A DNA stretch of 64,000 nucleotides from NCBI GenBank assembly GCA_944320855.1, contig CALUJF010000007.1, positions 1 through 64,000 of the forward strand. The letters are read 5' to 3'. How positions within the stretch are numbered: the stretch's first letter is position 1; each line of letters starts with the position of its first letter. Made by a program: the position numbers and the translations under genes. Below, piece by piece: positions 62,253 through 64,000 of the stretch. The notes beneath the pieces are model-generated. The model did not search any database. It had not been told where the DNA came from and saw only the letters and a program-made list of their open reading frames with translations. The stretch comes from an uncultured Phocaeicola sp. Its GTDB lineage: Bacteria; Bacteroidota; Bacteroidia; Bacteroidales; Bacteroidaceae.

Positions 62253-64000
62253 ATGAGAAAAATATATTTAGTGACAATGCTTCTTGCAGCATTAAATTTA
62301 TATGCAGAAAGAAATATTATTAAATTGAATGACAACTGGTCTTTTCGTTTTTCCCATCAGGTTAATAAAGGTACTGCTAGAAGAATTGACTTACCGCATA
62401 CCTGGAATGCTCAGGATGCTCTTTCTGGGAAAGTGGATTATAAACGCGGAATAGGTAACTATGAGAAAAGAATATTCATAAAACCAGAATATCAAGGGAA
62501 ACGTTTGTTTCTCCGTTTTGAAGGTGTAAATACGGCCGCGAGCGTTCTTGTAAACCGTAAATATGCCGGAGAACATCGTGGAGGATATGGAGCTTTTGTT
62601 ATAGAAATAACAGATAAGGTGGATTATGGCAAGGAAAATTCAGTATTGGTAAGAGTAAATAATGCTGAGCAACTTGATATTATGCCTTTGCTCGGAGATT
62701 TTAATATGTACGGAGGTATATATCGTGATGTGAATCTTATAGTTACAGAAAATGTTTGTATCTCACCATTGGATTATGCTTCTTCAGGAGTAAAACTTAT
62801 ACAGGATTCGGTTAGCAATGAATATGCGAAAGTAAGAAATGTAATTCAATTGTCGAATGGTAGAAATGCAGATTCAAAACTTGACTTGTCTGTAGCAGTG
62901 AAGGAGGGGGATAAAACTGTAAAATCATTTTCTTCATCATTGGTTGTTCCGGCCGGTAAAAATATCACTCATGAAATTCCGATTGAGTTTAATAAACCCC
63001 ATCTGTGGAATGGTATGGAAGATCCTTTTATGTATAGAGTTGAAGTCTCTATCAAAGAGAATGGAAAGGTTTTAGATATTGTTTCTCAAAATATGGGATT
63101 GCGTTATTATAATGTAGATCCTGAGAAAGGTTTCTTTCTTAATGGAAAACATCTTCAGTTAAAAGGAGTATGCAGACATCAGGACCGTGCAGAGATTGGT
63201 AATGCTCTGCGTAAAGAACATCATGATGAGGATTTGGCGATTATGCTTGATATGGGAGTGAATGCTGTTCGTTTAGCTCATTATCCTCAGGATGAATATT
63301 TTTATGATTTAATGGATAGGCACGGCCTGATAGTTTGGGCAGAAATCCCTTTTGTAGGTCCCGGAGGTTATGAAGATAAGGGTTTTGTAGATTCGGAAAT
63401 GTTCAAAGAAAACGGTAAACAGCAACTTATTGAAATGATACGTCAGCATTATAATCATCCGTCAATATGTTTTTGGGGGCTGTTTAATGAACTGAAAGAG
63501 TATGGTGATAATCCTATAGAATATATAAAGGGACTGAATGAAATTGCGCATAAGGAAGATTCAACAAGATCTACTACTTCCGCAAGTAATCAGGGAGGAG
63601 CTATCAATTATATTACAGATGTTATAGCATGGAACAGATATGACGGTTGGTATGGTGGAAATCCGGGAACTCTTGGAGCATGGCTTGACGAATTGAAAAA
63701 GAAAAATCCTAATATAAAGGTCGGTATAAGCGAATACGGTGCTGGTGCAAGCATCTATCATCAGCAGGAAGAACTTAAACAGCCTAATCCTTTCAGCTGG
63801 TGGCATCCGGAAAACTGGCAAACATATTATCATATAGAGAGTTGGAAAATAATCTCATCCCGTCCGTTTGTATGGGGAAGTTTCGTCTGGAATATGTTTG
63901 ATTTCGGTGCTGCCCATCGTACGGAGGGTGACAGACCGGGAATAAATGATAAGGGACTTGTTACTTTCGATAGAAAGGTTCGTAAGGATGCCTTTTATTT
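62253..64000 (+). CDS. Glycoside hydrolase family 2 (beta-galactosidase/glucuronidase type), 3' part outside window
   Basis: The first 582 codons are visible. A signal peptide (MRKIYLVTMLLAALNLYA) is followed by the GH2 sugar-binding domain (NDNWSFRF, DLPHTWNAQDALSG), an immunoglobulin-like domain and the catalytic barrel. In it the acid/base is Glu413 in WGLFNELKEYG and the nucleophile Glu494 in VGISEYGAG; GVCRHQDRAEIGNA matches the family signature. Specificity cannot be read off. With GH115 upstream it probably removes beta-linked galactose or glucuronate from an arabinogalactan- or xylan-like glycan. It starts 19 bp after the HExxH gene. Confidence 0.93.
   Translation, partial: MRKIYLVTMLLAALNLYAERNIIKLNDNWSFRFSHQVNKGTARRIDLPHTWNAQDALSGKVDYKRGIGNYEKRIFIKPEYQGKRLFLRFEGVNTAASVLVNRKYAGEHRGGYGAFVIEITDKVDYGKENSVLVRVNNAEQLDIMPLLGDFNMYGGIYRDVNLIVTENVCISPLDYASSGVKLIQDSVSNEYAKVRNVIQLSNGRNADSKLDLSVAVKEGDKTVKSFSSSLVVPAGKNITHEIPIEFNKPHLWNGMEDPFMYRVEVSIKENGKVLDIVSQNMGLRYYNVDPEKGFFLNGKHLQLKGVCRHQDRAEIGNALRKEHHDEDLAIMLDMGVNAVRLAHYPQDEYFYDLMDRHGLIVWAEIPFVGPGGYEDKGFVDSEMFKENGKQQLIEMIRQHYNHPSICFWGLFNELKEYGDNPIEYIKGLNEIAHKEDSTRSTTSASNQGGAINYITDVIAWNRYDGWYGGNPGTLGAWLDELKKKNPNIKVGISEYGAGASIYHQQEELKQPNPFSWWHPENWQTYYHIESWKIISSRPFVWGSFVWNMFDFGAAHRTEGDRPGINDKGLVTFDRKVRKDAFY

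Overview
The window comes from a gut-type Bacteroidales chromosome, most likely Bacteroidaceae (Bacteroides/Phocaeicola-like). Supporting this are the Bacteroidota -7 promoter box TAnnTTTG in front of many genes, the general lack of Shine-Dalgarno sequences, a 1332-residue hybrid two-component regulator beside glycoside hydrolases, a TamL/TamB pair with a lipidated TamL, a glycine-lipid acyltransferase pair, and a bile-salt-hydrolase-type enzyme. Species cannot be assigned from the sequence alone.

Layout. 1-3.5 kb (minus): start of a CBM20-type 4-alpha-glucanotransferase, gyrB, rpsT and tRNA-Glu. 3.6-8.1 kb: a LysR regulator divergent from a secreted propeller protein, a flavodoxin-like protein and catalase, then recO. 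8.1-11.1 kb: an array of four palindromes spaced exactly 22 bp, an ABC-2 exporter and a GatB/YqeY-domain gene. 11.1-26.5 kb (minus): a complete division and cell-wall (dcw) cluster, reading rsmH-ftsL-ftsI-murE-mraY-murD-ftsW-murG-murC-ftsQ-ftsA-ftsZ, with no mraZ in front. 26.8-30.5 kb (plus): a GlsA/GlsB-like acyltransferase pair, dgt and dut. 30.5-49.2 kb: envelope genes (TPR lipoprotein, DUF4292 lipoprotein, EnvC-like protein, hybrid histidine kinase, MATE pump, M16 peptidase, cyclophilin lipoprotein, TamL, TamB). 49.3-52.8 kb: a nucleotidyltransferase, a bile-salt-hydrolase-family enzyme and a ClC channel. 52.9-64 kb: a hybrid two-component regulator, L-serine ammonia-lyase, and the start of a polysaccharide utilisation locus (GH115, a HExxH protein, GH2 cut by the window end).

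The most unusual signal is a dispersed repeat built on an 8-bp unit (GTTGACAA/GTTGACGA, reading TTGTCAAC/TCGTCAAC on the other strand). It lies in gene-sense orientation at the 5' side of at least six envelope genes between 30.5 and 44.7 kb, and in more diverged form before yqeY, the ABC permease and probably ftsZ. In five genes it runs into the coding region: the downstream signal peptides have no ATG of their own, and the reading frame opens inside the repeat. The result is a shared N-terminal leader (MLMNLKTHILNIIRKAT plus 8- or 19-residue repeats) fused to five unrelated signal-peptide cores. The array has no stop codon in any frame in the sense direction. Its 8-bp unit would shift frame on slippage, while the 57-bp composite unit would not. 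This makes it a candidate mobile or phase-variable leader for exported proteins.
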